Shown here piece after piece: positions 23,170 to 35,972 of a stretch of DNA of 64,000 nucleotides. Source of the DNA: Nymphaea colorata (taxonomy: Eukaryota; Streptophyta; Magnoliopsida; Nymphaeales; Nymphaeaceae); contig NC_045147.1 in the NCBI RefSeq assembly GCF_008831285.2, forward strand, positions 20,650,581-20,714,580. The letters are read 5' to 3'. Within the stretch, counting starts at the first letter, position 1. The number at the start of each line of letters is the position of its first letter. The translations under genes and the position numbers were made by a program. The notes beneath the pieces were generated by a model that was given only the letters and a program-made list of their open reading frames with translations, was not told the DNA's origin and made no database searches.

Positions 23170-25520
23170 ATGGGCCTCCTTTCCAACAAAGTTCAGAGGA
23201 GCGACCTGCAAACTGGCGATCACGTTTACTCTTGGAGGCACGCTTACATCTACGCCCACCACGGTCGATCCTGTCCCCCTTTTTCCTTTTTCCGTCTCCT
23301 CCTTAATTCTTTTCGAGGCTCTGCTCTCTGTTTGCTTTCTGTTTTTCCCTTTTTCTGTCGTCCAACACTCTAATTTGTTCATGGTAATGAAAAGGAAGAC
23401 TGCAGATGTTGTTTTAACAAAAAGCAAAAACTTTTGGTGTTTTTCATTTTATAGCAAATGTACGGACAACTAATTGGGAACTCAGTATACGATTGTGGTT
23501 TTTCTTTGATTTAGGAGCTGGGTTGTGCATTATTTGCAGTAATATCATGGACCCGCCTAGTTATCCGAATGATTCTATGTTATGGAGAAGAATGAGATAG
23601 CCCACCTTTCAGGATATGTTGGTGTATTCAAAGATGTTCCCTTTAGTTATCTATCTTTTTATGGTTAGAGTTCATGGCGCTCATAGTTGAAGGAAGAATG
23701 CACTTTTTTTTTGTCTCTAATTTTATTTGTGTATTTCATGGAGCTCGTAATGATTGTCACGGTTTGTTGCCTGAGTAGAGTGTTGATGATCGATTATTTT
23801 CTTTGTGCTTATAATCATGTTGTATGAGTATACTTTCCTTCAACAAAAGAACAGAAGAGGAGGCGATTCCTTGTTATTTCCCTGTTTCTGATGAATATAC
23901 ACACAAACAAACTGTCGGGAAGATGGTCTGATGGCATGGCTATATTTTCATGGAAAATTTTCAGATATTGGTGATACTTTTGTAAATATTATATATCTCC
24001 ATATTTAAAAGTATTGCGATTCAGGAGAACAACACATCGCATATAACAACAAACTGCTCCTTAAATATTTCTGGCACGTTTTATCCTATTCCTTTCTTAG
24101 GGTTTGCATATCCTATCGAACGTTATTAGTTGATTATTTTCTCATTTTTCTTCGGCACCGAATTTTGTGACATTGTGAAAAATGTATCATTTTCTAATAT
24201 TGGAAAAAATGAAAAAAAAAGGTAACTAAAAAAGTTTCAAATATGGAAAACACTGGGGTAATGCCATGATGTGTTCAATATTTTACTATCAAATTCAGTT
24301 AGCTTTTTCTATTTGGAGACTTGGAGTATATTTGCATGATTTGATAGGGCAATCTATATTGAATTGGGTAAAAGACTATATTTTTTAAAATGAAGCTTAC
24401 CTTTCCAACCCAAGCTCATTTGAAGGTGGTTTTTCGAATGAAGAACCACTAAAACCTGACTGGTTGGTATCTTTGATGGTGACAAGGTCAATTGGTTTCC
24501 TCATTATAGAATCCAATTCTTGTTTCTAGTTAGTATTTAGTATCCAGAAGCATTTACATATTTACTGGCCCAATTCAGGCAGAGTTTTACGGCAGGACTT
24601 AAATACTGTCACTTCCCTTGTGAATAGGTTTTGAATTTATGTCTCCAACACCAAACAGCATGTGATGCATCTTCATTTTTACATCTCAGAAAACATGTGT
24701 TGATGTGTTACAATTTGCTAATTTTTTATATAATTTTGATGGAGACATAAGTTGGTTCACTGCATCTATGGTCTAAACACTATTTACTTAAATTCTAGTG
24801 CAAATACCTGTGCAGCATAATAACACGATAAGGTCAGCCTGTTGATAGTGCACGTCTCTCTCTTGCATAAGGCTATCTGTTGGTTTTTGTATTGTAGGCA
24901 TATACACTGGTGACGGTAAAGTCATTCACTTTACTCGGGCAGCAGACCAAGAAGTTGGGACGGGAACTTTCTTAGACCGGATCCTCCTCAGCTCTTCTCT
25001 TTCACACACCAGGAACCCATGTGAAAAATGTGGCGATCTTAGTGCTGCTAGTGGTGTGATCATTTCGTGCCTCGACTGTTTTCTCTCTGGTGGTGAGCTC
25101 TACCGTTTTGAATACGAGGTTACCCCTGCTTTCTTTATTGCAAAGGCCCGTGGTGGCACCTGCACGCTTGCCAAATCTGACACTCCAGAAGAAGTCCTCC
25201 ATCGTGCTACTTATCTCTTGCAAAATGGGTTTGGCATCTATCATATCTTCAAGAATAACTGTGAGGATTTTGCAATTTACTGCAAGACGGGTTTGTTGGT
25301 GATCACAAACATAAGCGTTGGACGCAGTGGGCAGGCAGCGTCATTTGTAGCTGCTGCTACTGCTGTTGTATCTTCTCCACTTCGTTTCTTGACTACCAGC
25401 TTCTCTGGGCTTGCTGTCGTTGCTGGTGGGATGTACTGTGTGAGCAGATATGTAGCTGATATTGGAATGCGACGAGACGTTGAAAAAATTCCAGTTGAGA
25501 GGTTGGTAGCAAGGCCTTAG
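23170..25520 (+). CDS. LRAT/NC-domain protein, LEAD-SENSITIVE 1-like (2 exons)
   Basis: Exons 23170-23263 and 24898-25520 join at G|GTCGAT ... TGTAG|GC to give 238 aa. The protein opens MGLLSNKVQRSDLQTGDHVY and closely follows the plant LDS1 / NC-domain family. LRAT/NlpC-P60-like catalytic residues are visible: His18 (GDHVY), His31 (HHGIY) and Cys153 in NNCEDF. Two CxxC pairs, C73/C76 and C89/C92, could hold a metal. Small hydrophobic Ala/Val-rich stretches at ~180-215 suggest membrane contact. LRAT-like enzymes are thiol acyltransferases or phospholipases. In Arabidopsis LDS1 is linked to lead sensitivity, but the biochemical substrate of the plant proteins is not known to me. The intron of about 1.6 kb splits the protein right after the second His. 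The first exon is short, and its start is fixed by family similarity. Confidence 0.92.
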
Positions 25521-28500
25521 CAACGATGTGGAGCCGGAGGTGTCAGAACAGACTCTTGCTGAGGAGACACGAGGTGCCCAATTGAGTTTCCCTAATCATG
25601 TAAACTTTCTCCGTTGGTAAAGGTGTGGCAAGATGTAGAAACTATAAAGGTAGTGTGAAGTGAATCATTGGAAATTGTTTACTGAAGGCCGTCTGTGGTA
25701 CAATAGTTTATAGAGGCTACTATTAAAGTTGTCACTGCAATTGCTTTTCGTTGGAGACAGGTGAAATTCACATTGTTTCACATAAAATGAATTCTCATAA
25801 CTCAGTCACAGCCAGCATTTGCTTGTCCCTTCGTTTATGGAGTGCAGCTGGGTTGCTGCGTGCCCCTGCTGGTCATTTTCACAGCTACTGTTGAGTGTTG
25901 AGCTGTAGAGTTTTATCTGGTTCTTTTCCAAGTGATCTGCAGGGGAAGGTGATGTCGAAGGTGCTGGTGGGATGTTGGTGAATAATTCAACTATTACAAG
26001 TCGAAGCCTTCTCCTAAGTTCTAACCCCAACCCCTTGTTTCTCTCTACCCTCAATCAATACACCAAATGATGTATCCTCTTGGAGCAGCCCTATTTCCTT
26101 TTCCTGTCTGCAGAAAGGGGTTCAAAGAGTCTAAGCCTTTATGACTAATGGCCATTTATGAATTTTTTAATTGAGACCTATAAGTGTGGACGATTAATTT
26201 TCCTTTTATCAAATATTCGACTACAGTCCGCAAATTTGACCATTCGTGATTAGGGCTGGGCAACTGTTTTTTTTTTAAAAAAAACTAAAATTAGTGATAC
26301 TGATATGATGGCGTTTCATTGATTTTGCAAAATCAGATAAGGGTTTTTTTGTATGAAAGTGTGATTTTCTTTCTGCCTTGCTTTAGAAGAATTATATTTT
26401 TTAATTGGATCTGGATATCATAACCTCATGTCCATATAATGTTTGATGTTGATCCATTGTTCTGAGTTCATACTGGTCATGTTTTGGTACCGTGCCTTCA
26501 TCAATATTGATATGATCTGAATTTTTACATCTATTTAGCTTATGGGATTGAATCTAATTATTACTTCCAGGTCCACAATGCATTGTGCTTGGTTCGTAAG
26601 AGAGTTTCTAGATTAACTTGCTTTGGTTGTTTTGGTTCCAGATATGATTAAAAAATTGAACCGTTGGAGAGGTTTCCTGAACCCAAAAGATGTCCGTGTT
26701 TGTGTTTGAATAATGAACCGCTTTCTTCACCTGATTTTCGGGTCCAACTACACCTTGACCTTGGTGAAAGTAAACCCATGGTGCATTACCCATTTGTTGG
26801 TCTTAGTAGATTACAGCCAGTTGAACCTGCTGCCACAAATAGGAGATGAAACGAGCTAAAATGAAGGTAAGACCTAAGTCAGCGGACTCTTCTATTTTAT
26901 TACCGTGTCGGAGTTCGCATCGAGTCGGGTGCGCATGGGACATGGGTATGGCTTCGACTCACACCCGAGCCTAGTTATAATGTCATATTACTAAATTACT
27001 TATATAATATATGTTGTTTTGATATTTTTTTATACAATACAATCATTATACATTAATAACTAAATTATAATAATATGCTTATTCTGTTATTTATATAATA
27101 AAGTAAAAATAATAATAATAATAAAATACTTTCGCTACACCTAAATTTTTTGGGATGCGTTGGTCCGGCACTTCACATTATGGTAAAACATATACTTTAA
27201 GATTCTTTAAGATCTGGAATGAACCACGTGTCTCTCTCTTCATAGTGTTTCTGGCCGCACCTTGGGTCATGGCCGGCAGTCTTTATCTCGATGGACCTAC
27301 CACCTTAGCTGGCTGGTCATGCGTTACATTCAAGTAACATCATGATCCACCCAAAGGAGGGTGGCTCTTCCTCCTTGGACCATCTTCCCCTCCAAAGAAA
27401 AATAAAAGATATGAAAGAAACAAACTTTACCCCTCATCCTCAACAAACAAAGAGTTCATCTGCTTGTAGCTGTCTCGATTGAGAGACATCAAAAAAAGGT
27501 GCAAAAAAATAAGTTTAAATATGTTTACTTTTTTTATAGGTGTTATTTTTTGTAGAGTATAAATGATAAAATCGTGACACTCTAGTAGTTAATGAACTCC
27601 ACCCATGTTTTGACGAAACTGGGTACGCCATGGTTAAAGGGAAGTGGGGAAGGTGGCACTTGGGGTCTTTCTTTTTAGTCCATGGATTGTTAATCTCTTA
27701 GTCAGTAAAAAAAATCTATTTTTTTGCTAAAAAATATGTTCACTGTTCTTGTTTCAAAAACTTTCCTGACAAGTAACATGTTTCGATTATTTCATGTAAT
27801 AAAGTTTTATCAACTATTTGTTTTACCCATAATTAAAAAACATTAAACTATAAATCAAATTGTGTTAATTTTAATTGCACTTCAAAAAATGGCTTATTAT
27901 TGAGAATGCGATGAGTGGTTTATTCCACGACTTTTTTAAGAGAGGCTACTGCCCCCTCTTTGTACCCGCCCTCGTGATTTCAGAAGGCATGTTTATTTAA
28001 AGCAGAAAAATAAGGGGCTAATAATAGTTAAAAAAAAAATGGGGACGGTTTCTGCAATTACTAATAAGTTGGTCGTTTATATGTAATTATCTCGGGAAAA
28101 TTTTAAACATCAGCCGACAGCGGGTTTCAGTTCATATCCTTTCCAGTTAATAGGCAGACCGCACACGCCAACGGCACTCCAACTCTTGTCATCGAACTCG
28201 AAACGCCCTCCCTTCTCCAGCAAACTACGAAAATACCATCTTCGTTGGTCTCTTCCCACCAGCCTCGATAGGAAACGCTTTCCGTGGAAAAAGTTTCCCA
28301 TTTCCAGATCGCTTCCCCCTCGCCCTCGGAACCCAAACAGATGCCTACCACATCGCATCATACTCCATATTTTGTCTTGATTATTTAAATTTATTTTAAT
28401 GAAATATGAAAATTTTATAAACATTTGAATCTGCATCTTTCTTGACTCGGGATGTACAACTTGACTTGAAAGACTCCATTTTAGATCCTTAAAAAAGTTG

Positions 28501-29657
28501 AAAATAGAAGGGCGTCAATATATAATAAATTAAGTTATGTATAACATCAACAACATGTTAGTAAATTAAATTATATGAGCCCATGTGGGCAGTTGCCCAC
28601 ATGAGCCCACAGTGGCTCAGCAAGTGCAGTCCACTTATTTGGATTTTAAAATCCACACAACTTTAGGCATCTTAAATGCTTAGCTTTTCTATGGATTTCT
28701 TTCCTTATCAATCAATCATTTGAAGCTTTTTTAAAAATGTTACGGCTTCGTTATCAATCACTTAAAATGTATTCAATTAAGGTAAATAACTTATATTTTA
28801 TTTTCAGATAACCACCGACTATTTTATTTATCCACATTTGCTAAAAACAGCTCACGGGAATCTATGACAACTCATTGAAATGAGGAAGAAGGCCGCTATA
28901 GAAGATAATCAATCTGTGTAGGGGCAGATTTGGAATATGGGTACCAGCCCAACTCCCCTGGTTATGGTAGAGTGTGGCTGTCGATTGTCCTCTTTTTCGA
29001 GGTTCCATTCCCTTTCCTCACTTTTTTTCTTGCTGCCGTTTCTCTCTCCGTTCTAAAAATTGATTCAATTTTCTCGCTCTTCCGTAAAAGGGCAAGAATC
29101 CCATTAGCATTTTCCCAGAGTTCCCGATCTTTCTTCGAAAACTTCGTTTGATGCTGTGCTGAGAACCGTCGATTTCTTGAAACTAGGGTTAGGGGTTTGT
29201 CGGACGCGAATTGGGGTTTTTTGACTAGGGCTCCTTCTTTAACCCGTTCTCAGGTACCGAGGCTTGTTGGATTCGACGTTTCTGGGGACTAAGCAAGTTA
29301 ACGCGTCCACGATTGATGGAGAAATGAGATCGGATCGGCAGTGGAATGGCCGAACCTCTCCCTCTCTTCTTCTTTGGAATCTCGAATGATCTCGTTGCTC
29401 ATTGATGGGGTTTTCGGTTGTTATTGATAATTCGAACGACTTGCTTGCTATGAGGAAGCCGTTCTCTTCGACGCAATGCTGCTAGAGGAATTGCATGTGA
29501 TATAGAGGAGTCCCGATCTTTGTGGTGACTTTTAAGCCTAGTCTTTTTAAGTTTTTTGGCATTAAGTTTCTTTTGTTGATTCAGACGCGCGTTGGCGTTT
29601 TTTAGGACTTCTCTGGGGCAATTATTTGTTTGGTATTTGCCACTAAGAGGGTTATAA
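25521..29657. other. Intergenic region plus 5' leader of the LAZ1-like gene
   Basis: The 3' UTR of the LDS1-like gene probably runs to about 25790. The middle is AT-rich spacer. GC-richer patches at 26890-26990 and 28090-28340 may be decayed insertions, and the latter has a 108-codon minus-strand frame with no recognised similarity. From about 28980 the CT-rich sequence suits promoter and leader of the next gene. The leader contains several upstream ATGs (for example near 29151 and 29314), so it may hold uORFs or an unrecognised 5' intron. Confidence 0.5.
28582..28603. repeat. 22-bp near-perfect palindrome
   Basis: CATGTGGGCA and TGCCCACATG are exact inverted copies separated by GT. They are flanked by further AGCC/GAGCCC wording. 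This may be the junction of a small inverted-repeat element or a chance protein-binding palindrome; no gene is adjacent. Confidence 0.8.
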
Positions 29658-32600
29658 ATGGGTCCGATTTACTACATTTTGGTGGCGTTTCCTTGTGCGA
29701 TTGGGGCAGTTGTATTGGCGGTCTCGCACATATACAGACACCTGTTGAATTACACAGAGCCTACGTACCAACGTTACATTGTTCGCATCATCTTCATGGT
29801 TCCGGTAAGCTGTCGCTGCTGCTTTTCCCCCTTATCTAAATGGGTTCACGGCATTGACAATGGTTCTTCCTTTCCTTCATCCATGCTTTTATTTTCTGTT
29901 CTGAATTGATCAATCATGCCATTTATTCTGATAAATGGAGGTTGTCATGAAGTCTAAGAACAATCAAGAAATTTTTGTTATTCTTTTAACGAGTGACTAG
30001 CACGCGTTTAACTGGAAATGATTGAGAGGAGAATCGACAGGTGGAGAAAACAGTGAAAGCCGCTCTTTCTATTGGTCGCCAACATTGAAATTAATTGGTT
30101 ATGTTCTATCCTTCACCAGTGCATGTGCTACTTGCTGTATGCCTCGTGACTTGGGCATATTTTTCGTTGTAGCTTTGGAAACCCCAGGCGATTGCTTCTG
30201 CTGCTTCGTGTTATGACAGTACTTTTTGAGCGTCGCTGGTTCTCTGTGGTATTTACTATTTAGCATGTGGCCGTGAACATCCAGCCGCTCAGAAGTGCCC
30301 TTGTTTGAGCCACGGGGATATGTGTATTAGGTTGTTGTAAGATGAGCAAATCTTGCATTCAATACTGAACATACTTAGTAGTTAGTACGACAAACATTTC
30401 ATTTACGTAATCGATATAATCTTCAACGTGTACAGACAAAAATGGACAATGTGCACACTACACCTAATACTGCTGCTCCACATGATCTGAGAAACTATTA
30501 GTTGAGATAATGAATCAATGGTTCGAGTGTTCTATAATTGTCTAGTGCATAAATGCTGAAGGGAAAGCAGCCCTTTTGCTGATAGTCAGATTACGTTTTT
30601 GTTGTTTAAAAAGAAAAGCATGTTTTTTTATTCATTCATTTCTGAAGTTTACTGTTGTTTGCTGCATGATTTTGACATAATGGCCTTTATCTCATAATTT
30701 CACTGTTATTTCAACAGGTTTATGCATTGATGTCCTTTATGTCCCTTGTGCGCAATGACAAGTCTATTTATTTTAACTCAATTCGAGAAATGTAAGTGCA
30801 TACCTTTGTTTTTTTTGTTAATGTTGTGTTGAGAATTGCACTGTTGTAACTGCATGGTATTTCTAATTGTTATGTCATGGTGAAGTTGATGAAGGTCAAC
30901 ACATCAAATTGATGAATTTTCTGCTGGGATTTCATTCCTGAAGTTGACTACATGAGCTAATTGGTGAATTTTCTGCTGAGATTGCATTCATGAGTAGTTG
31001 AATATATGAGCTAATGTTGTCAAAATTTTCATATGACTGTGGATATTTGTGATTGTTTTCTTCAGTAGAATATCCATTTTCTTCAGTAGATATCCATTTT
31101 TCCATAGTTGTGTTTAGGGGTTTTAATATTTCCTTTAGTCCTTAATGTTGTACTTGTCAATAACATTTGTTATGGTAGTTATATGTAAAATCCAAAATCT
31201 TAATGATCGCATATTAGGGCCTTATTTTTGGAAATGAGGTTGTCATCACCATTGCACATGCTTTGGCCACTTGGTGGTAATATGTTTTGCTTATACTATA
31301 TCTATACAATAGTCACAGAAAACACGTTTTTTAAAAAAAAAAAAACACGATAAAAATGTAAAAAATGATGAGAACAAAACGAATACATATTTTTCATGTT
31401 TTTTGTGAAAAAAATCCAAATGATTTTTTTTTCTTTTTTTTCACGTTTTATTGCTTTTCTCAATATTTTTACATTTTTTTGCTTTAAAGTTTAAAACTTA
31501 AATTATTTATCTTTATTTCTATCATTGCTAAAACAACATTTTTTATCATTTTATGTAGTTATTTTCATGTTTTTTTATTATTTTTGATTTTATTTTACTT
31601 TTTCCTATTTTTTGGGATGTTTTCTTTTCTAAAAGTTGCCAAATTTTTCCTGAGATTTTCAGCTTTGCCGAAAAATACGTGAGAAGAACCTAGCCATTCA
31701 AATGGGTTAACGATATTTATATCTATGATCTACGGTTTGGGTTATTGGCAGAAAATTTCAGACCTTCATATCCCATCAAAGTGCAAGAGTTGGTGATTTC
31801 CACTTGTGAAATTTCATCGTGCTTGCCACTCTTATATGAACGTGGTTTCAACTACAATCCATCATAATGTCTCCTTTCTTTTTCTTTTTTTTTGCTGTTC
31901 ACTTGTGAATCTCAATGACATGCATTTGTCTGTGCTTTTGTAGACCCAAACTGGGAACAGGAAATAAATCTAGAGGATTGAGGTGGTAGGAAGTGAGTAG
32001 GAAATGTATGGACGGTTGTTGACAAGACAATATGTGAACTTATATAAGCACAAAATTGGGATTTCTGCAAAATCAATGTTCTTGAGAAATTGTGACTTCT
32101 CAAGATAAGCATAAGGATTCTCAAGGGAATTTGATATTTCCAATCTTCGAGGTTTTGTGTCCCTAAGGAGGAGGTTGTTGATCCTTGTTCCACATGATGC
32201 TAGGAATGGAATCTGCAGTTCCTGGCATCCCTTGGACAGGAAGAACAAATGCAGGCCTGAGAAGTGAGAAGGACTACATTTGACTCAGGCAGCAGTGGAA
32301 GTGGAGCATCTGTTCTATTCTATGGTCTTGGCATTTGATTCTTTTGATATTCTATATTGATGATGATCATTCTTAAGAGCAGCATTTATATAAGTGTCCT
32401 AGAATAATCAGTCTTTTAAAACTGTTATGTGGTTCTTCTTTTGCAAATTGTGTTTGTAGTTGGTACTTGTTTTGGGTCCTTGTGAACTTTATCACATTTT
32501 GTGCTTGTATCATCATACCATCAGTTCACTGATCACTAGCATAATTTGAAGTATATGTTCTAAGCATGTATGCTATATGACATACTTTATATTATACATG

Positions 32601-35600
32601 CATTCTGGAATTCTAACTGGATTTTCTGTGCTTCCAGGTATGAAGCATGGGTCATTTACAATTTCCTTTCACTTTGCCTTGCATGGGTGGGAGGCCCCGG
32701 TGCTGTTGTATTGAGTTTAAATGGTAGAGTTTTGAAACCATCGTGGTGTCTCATGACATGCTGCTTTCCTGCCATACCTCTTGATGGGTGTGTATCTACT
32801 TGGAGAACATCATAGGTTATTGTTCTTGGCTTGTCAGTTTCTTTCACAACTAATATGACTGCATTTTTAATTTTGTTTTTCCTTCAGAAACTGAGTGAAA
32901 TCCTTGGAATTGAATTGTCTTACAATGCTATTCTTTTTGTTCCATGCATGTGCTTGACACTCGTAAGCAGCCGCTTTATTCGGAGGTGCAAACAAGGTGC
33001 TCTGCAGTTTGTGATCCTTAAGCCTATCTTGGTGACAGTTACTTTTGTGCTCTATGCTAGAGGAAAATATGAAGATGGAAATTTTGGTGCAAAGCAAGCA
33101 TACCTGTACCTGACAATTGTTTACACAATCTCTTATTCAATGGCATTGTATGCATTGGCTTTGTTCTACATGGCATGTAGAGATCTACTTCGGCCATTCA
33201 ACCCTGTCCCAAAGTTTATCTTGATCAAGTCGGTTGTTTTCCTGACCTATTGGCAGGTAATTCCTCTAAAAGTTTGGTTTCAGGAGCTACCTTACTTTCT
33301 CACTGATTCATGGTGTTTTTACAGTTACTTTTCTTTAAGTCATCCACATTTTGGGCTTTATAGGTAATTTTTTACTTGTGAAAGAACTCATATTGGCTAG
33401 ATATATCCAAATACCAAACAGATATATTGCTGCAAAATTGTCCAAGGAGAGAAGTTTTACTATTTGAGCACACTCTCTTCTCTTGTGTGCATATGTGTAC
33501 ATGTCGATGACTCTCTTAGTAGCATGATGATCAAAGCTCCCATGATTCTCATACTAGAACATTCATGGAAAAAATCATGCTAGTCCCTTTCTCCATGACC
33601 AATGAAAGCACAGAAATAGGTATGAAGATAAGGAAAACTTTGTCTCTCTCCGTCCATCAGTGTTGTATCCTGTACGTTTGAAGTTTGAACATGCTCCATT
33701 TCAATTAGCTGTTCAGTGTTCGTAACCAAAAGATGGGGCATGAAAAGTGGTCTTGGAACCACGAGTGAAACTGGAAGTTACACTAGCCTGAAGGCAGAGT
33801 ATAACAGTTCTATGATAAGAGTCATCGAGTATCTTTCTCCTGTACTAGAAAGTAAAAGTTTGTCTAACTTGCTTTCTCAACCAGGCTATTCATTTTAAAA
33901 CAAATATACATACGCTGAAATATCACATTATATCTAATACATTCTATGGGGTCAAAAGTGTGCCTAGGCCCTGGTTAGCCACTTTTTTATCAAGCTGTAG
34001 TGTCTAGGCACCAAATGTAGAAAGGTTTTCCTTTCTCTTTTTCTTCTTCTGTTTCCTAACTTTACTCTTCTTTGTTTTTATTCTCTTTCCTTTTGGCCTG
34101 CCTTGCCCCACTTAGTGTAACACCCCCGAAGTTTAGTCCTGTATTGAAGATTGTGAAGGATCTTCAAGGGCTTATAAAGGGAGACCATTAATGAGATGAT
34201 TGTCCTGGTTCCTAGCCTTTTTGAGGTTGGATCCAAAACTGCTAGGAGGCAGGTTGGGATCTGCCGAACCAAGGGCCCGAGCCCAGGAGTGGGTCGAGTT
34301 GTTATATCTAGTCCTTTTTGAAAGTCCATTTCCTAGGCCTTCCCAATACTTTTGACTATATAGAGTGCATTACTGCAGTCAGTAACACCATGGATTCTTG
34401 ATAAGCTGGGAGCAACGGACACAAAAGTGCATCCAAGTTGGCTTTTTATTTGGGGGCAATAAGATACATATGTTCGATTGTAATCCTAGATCTGCTGAGT
34501 TGTTCTGGCAAAAAAAATTCCTTCTGTAATTGTTTCAGCAATGGTGTTTGACTTAATCTTGAAATAGTTACAAATCTGAAGTAAACTTTCATCTCTTTAT
34601 AAAGAGTATGACTACTTGGAAAACGTTTAGTTTGAACAATTGTAACTAAGAACGTGTTGGCATGTCTTGCTTTCAGGGTGTTATGGTCTTTCTAGCTGCC
34701 AAGTCTCGTTTCATAAAGACTGCTGAAGAAGCTGCTGATTTTCAAAATTTCCTCATCTGTGTTGAGATGCTTGTTGCTGCAGTGGGGCACCTCTATGCAT
34801 TTCCTTATAAAGAATATGCTGGTGCAAATATTGGTGCTTCAGGTGGACTAACTACAAACTTGACTCATGCCTTGAAGGTTAATGATTTCTATCATGACAC
34901 GGTCCATCAGGTTAGTTTTTTCCTTGCCTTGCATCTCGTGGCTGTTGCAAACGAGCTATTTTTGTATGTGGCATTCTGTTAATTGCTGCTGCACTCCTAT
35001 AAGGATGAGCTAAAGCACTGTGGTATACTTTAATATTGTTATGGCACTTATTTCTAAGTTTCTGACCTGTCAATGTTCGATCCATCCATTTTGTTAGCCA
35101 ATTTGAAGAATCACATTCCTTCGCTTGAATGAAGAGCATAAAAAATATGCTCTTCCTAGCTAAGTGGTTATTTTCACCAGCATGTGGACAGATTGGGTAC
35201 ACTTTGTTCTTTATATTTGTGTGATTTTTTATCCTAGGATTCTCGGTTGGAGTCTTGATGGACGAGTTTTATAGTCTACTTTGACTACCAGTTTTGGATC
35301 TTTTGGTAAAACTAGTTTAAGCTAGAACTTTGAGCTCTTCTTGGTTTGTCCTTCCAGTTTGCACCTACATATCACGATTATGTGCTTTACAAGAATGAAG
35401 GCGATGAAGGAGCAACTAAGTACCGCTCACGCACATTTGTGCCAACGGGCCACGAGATGGACGCTGTAAGGAGGAATAAAAATATTTTTGGTAACAATAA
35501 AATTGATGACATACAGCTTTGCAGCATTTCCTCCTCTGAGGCTGATACCCCTGAAGAACTTGCTGCCACTCAGAAGAAATCAATAGATCCAGAAACAGTG

Positions 35601-35726
35601 AAATCGTTGTCACTACTAGACTCTTCAAGTTCGTATGTCGAGCCTTATGATCTTGCACTCATAGATCTGGACTTGACTAGCTTCCCTTCAGAGGTGCCTG
35701 CAGTCGAAGATTCTGATCAACGGTAA
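29658..35726 (+). CDS. DUF300 / Ost-alpha / TMEM184-type membrane protein, LAZ1-related (6 exons)
   Basis: Exons: 29658-29804, 30718-30791, 32638-32787, 32971-33256, 34677-34910 and 35358-35726. All have GT-AG borders and compatible phases, giving 419 aa. It matches the plant TMEM184-like clade of the Ost-alpha family (Arabidopsis At5g26740/At3g05940 type). The N-terminus is LAVSHIYRHLLNYTEPTYQR. Later motifs include CLAWVGGPG (87-95), a Cys pair in LMTCCFP (115-116), FIRRCKQGALQFVILKPILV, FNPVPKFILIKSVVFLTYWQ and DFYHDTVHQFAPTYHDYVLY. Seven hydrophobic segments are expected in residues 1-~300. The rest is a hydrophilic, Ser/acidic-rich tail, probably cytosolic. The related LAZ1 acts in vacuolar membrane/brassinosteroid traffic and cell death, but the role of this clade is unclear. 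Introns 2 (1.8 kb) and 4 (1.4 kb) hold repeat insertions. Confidence 0.93.
31315..31690. repeat. A/T-homopolymer-rich block in intron 2 of the LAZ1-like gene
   Basis: Starts near AAAACACGTTTTTTAAAA and ends near GAAAAATACGTGAGAAG, giving weakly inverted ends. Between them lie long T and A runs broken by ACACGATAAAAATG-like words. It shares vocabulary with 12170-12540 and may be a second copy of the same non-autonomous repeat. Confidence 0.4.
34116..34306 (+). mobile_element. Candidate short solo LTR (TRIM-like) in intron 4 of the LAZ1-like gene
   Basis: About 190 bp running from TGTAACACCC to GTCGAGTTGTTATA, with GGGCTTATAAAGGG (a TATA-like box) inside and a GGGCCCGAGCCCAGG stretch near the right end. 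This is the look of the small terminal repeats of TRIM-type LTR elements in many plants. Possible weakly matching flanks (CTTAG / TCTAG) remain. No internal domain or second LTR is seen, so it would be a solo remnant. Confidence 0.4.
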
Positions 35727-35936
35727 CACTATTGGAGGCTGGTATTTGACGGGCTCGTTTTGGATATATGAATGTCATGTCTCAGGCAATGCAGAAATGT
35801 ACAGGATGACAGAAGTGAACTCAGTGTTGTTGCTTTCTTTTGTTCCGTCTCCGTTATGCCTGAGATTGTATACTTTTCTTTTTTTTCTTGTCTAGCGTCG
35901 TTGTATCTAGCATTTGCTCATTATTTGATTCTTAAC

Positions 35937-35972
<36 letters not shown>

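Noticed and set aside
22969-23427. 152-codon minus-strand frame across the 62-bp duplication
   Set aside because: Its repeated Pro/Leu text comes from the tandem repeat; the plus strand carries the real LDS1-like exon.
28110-28436. 108-codon minus-strand frame in a GC-richer patch
   Set aside because: I considered a transposon protein remnant but could identify no motif.
31912-32248. Two overlapping minus-strand frames in the LAZ1-like intron 2, with a TTATATAAG box
   Set aside because: I considered a solo LTR, but saw no convincing ends, partner repeat or internal domain.
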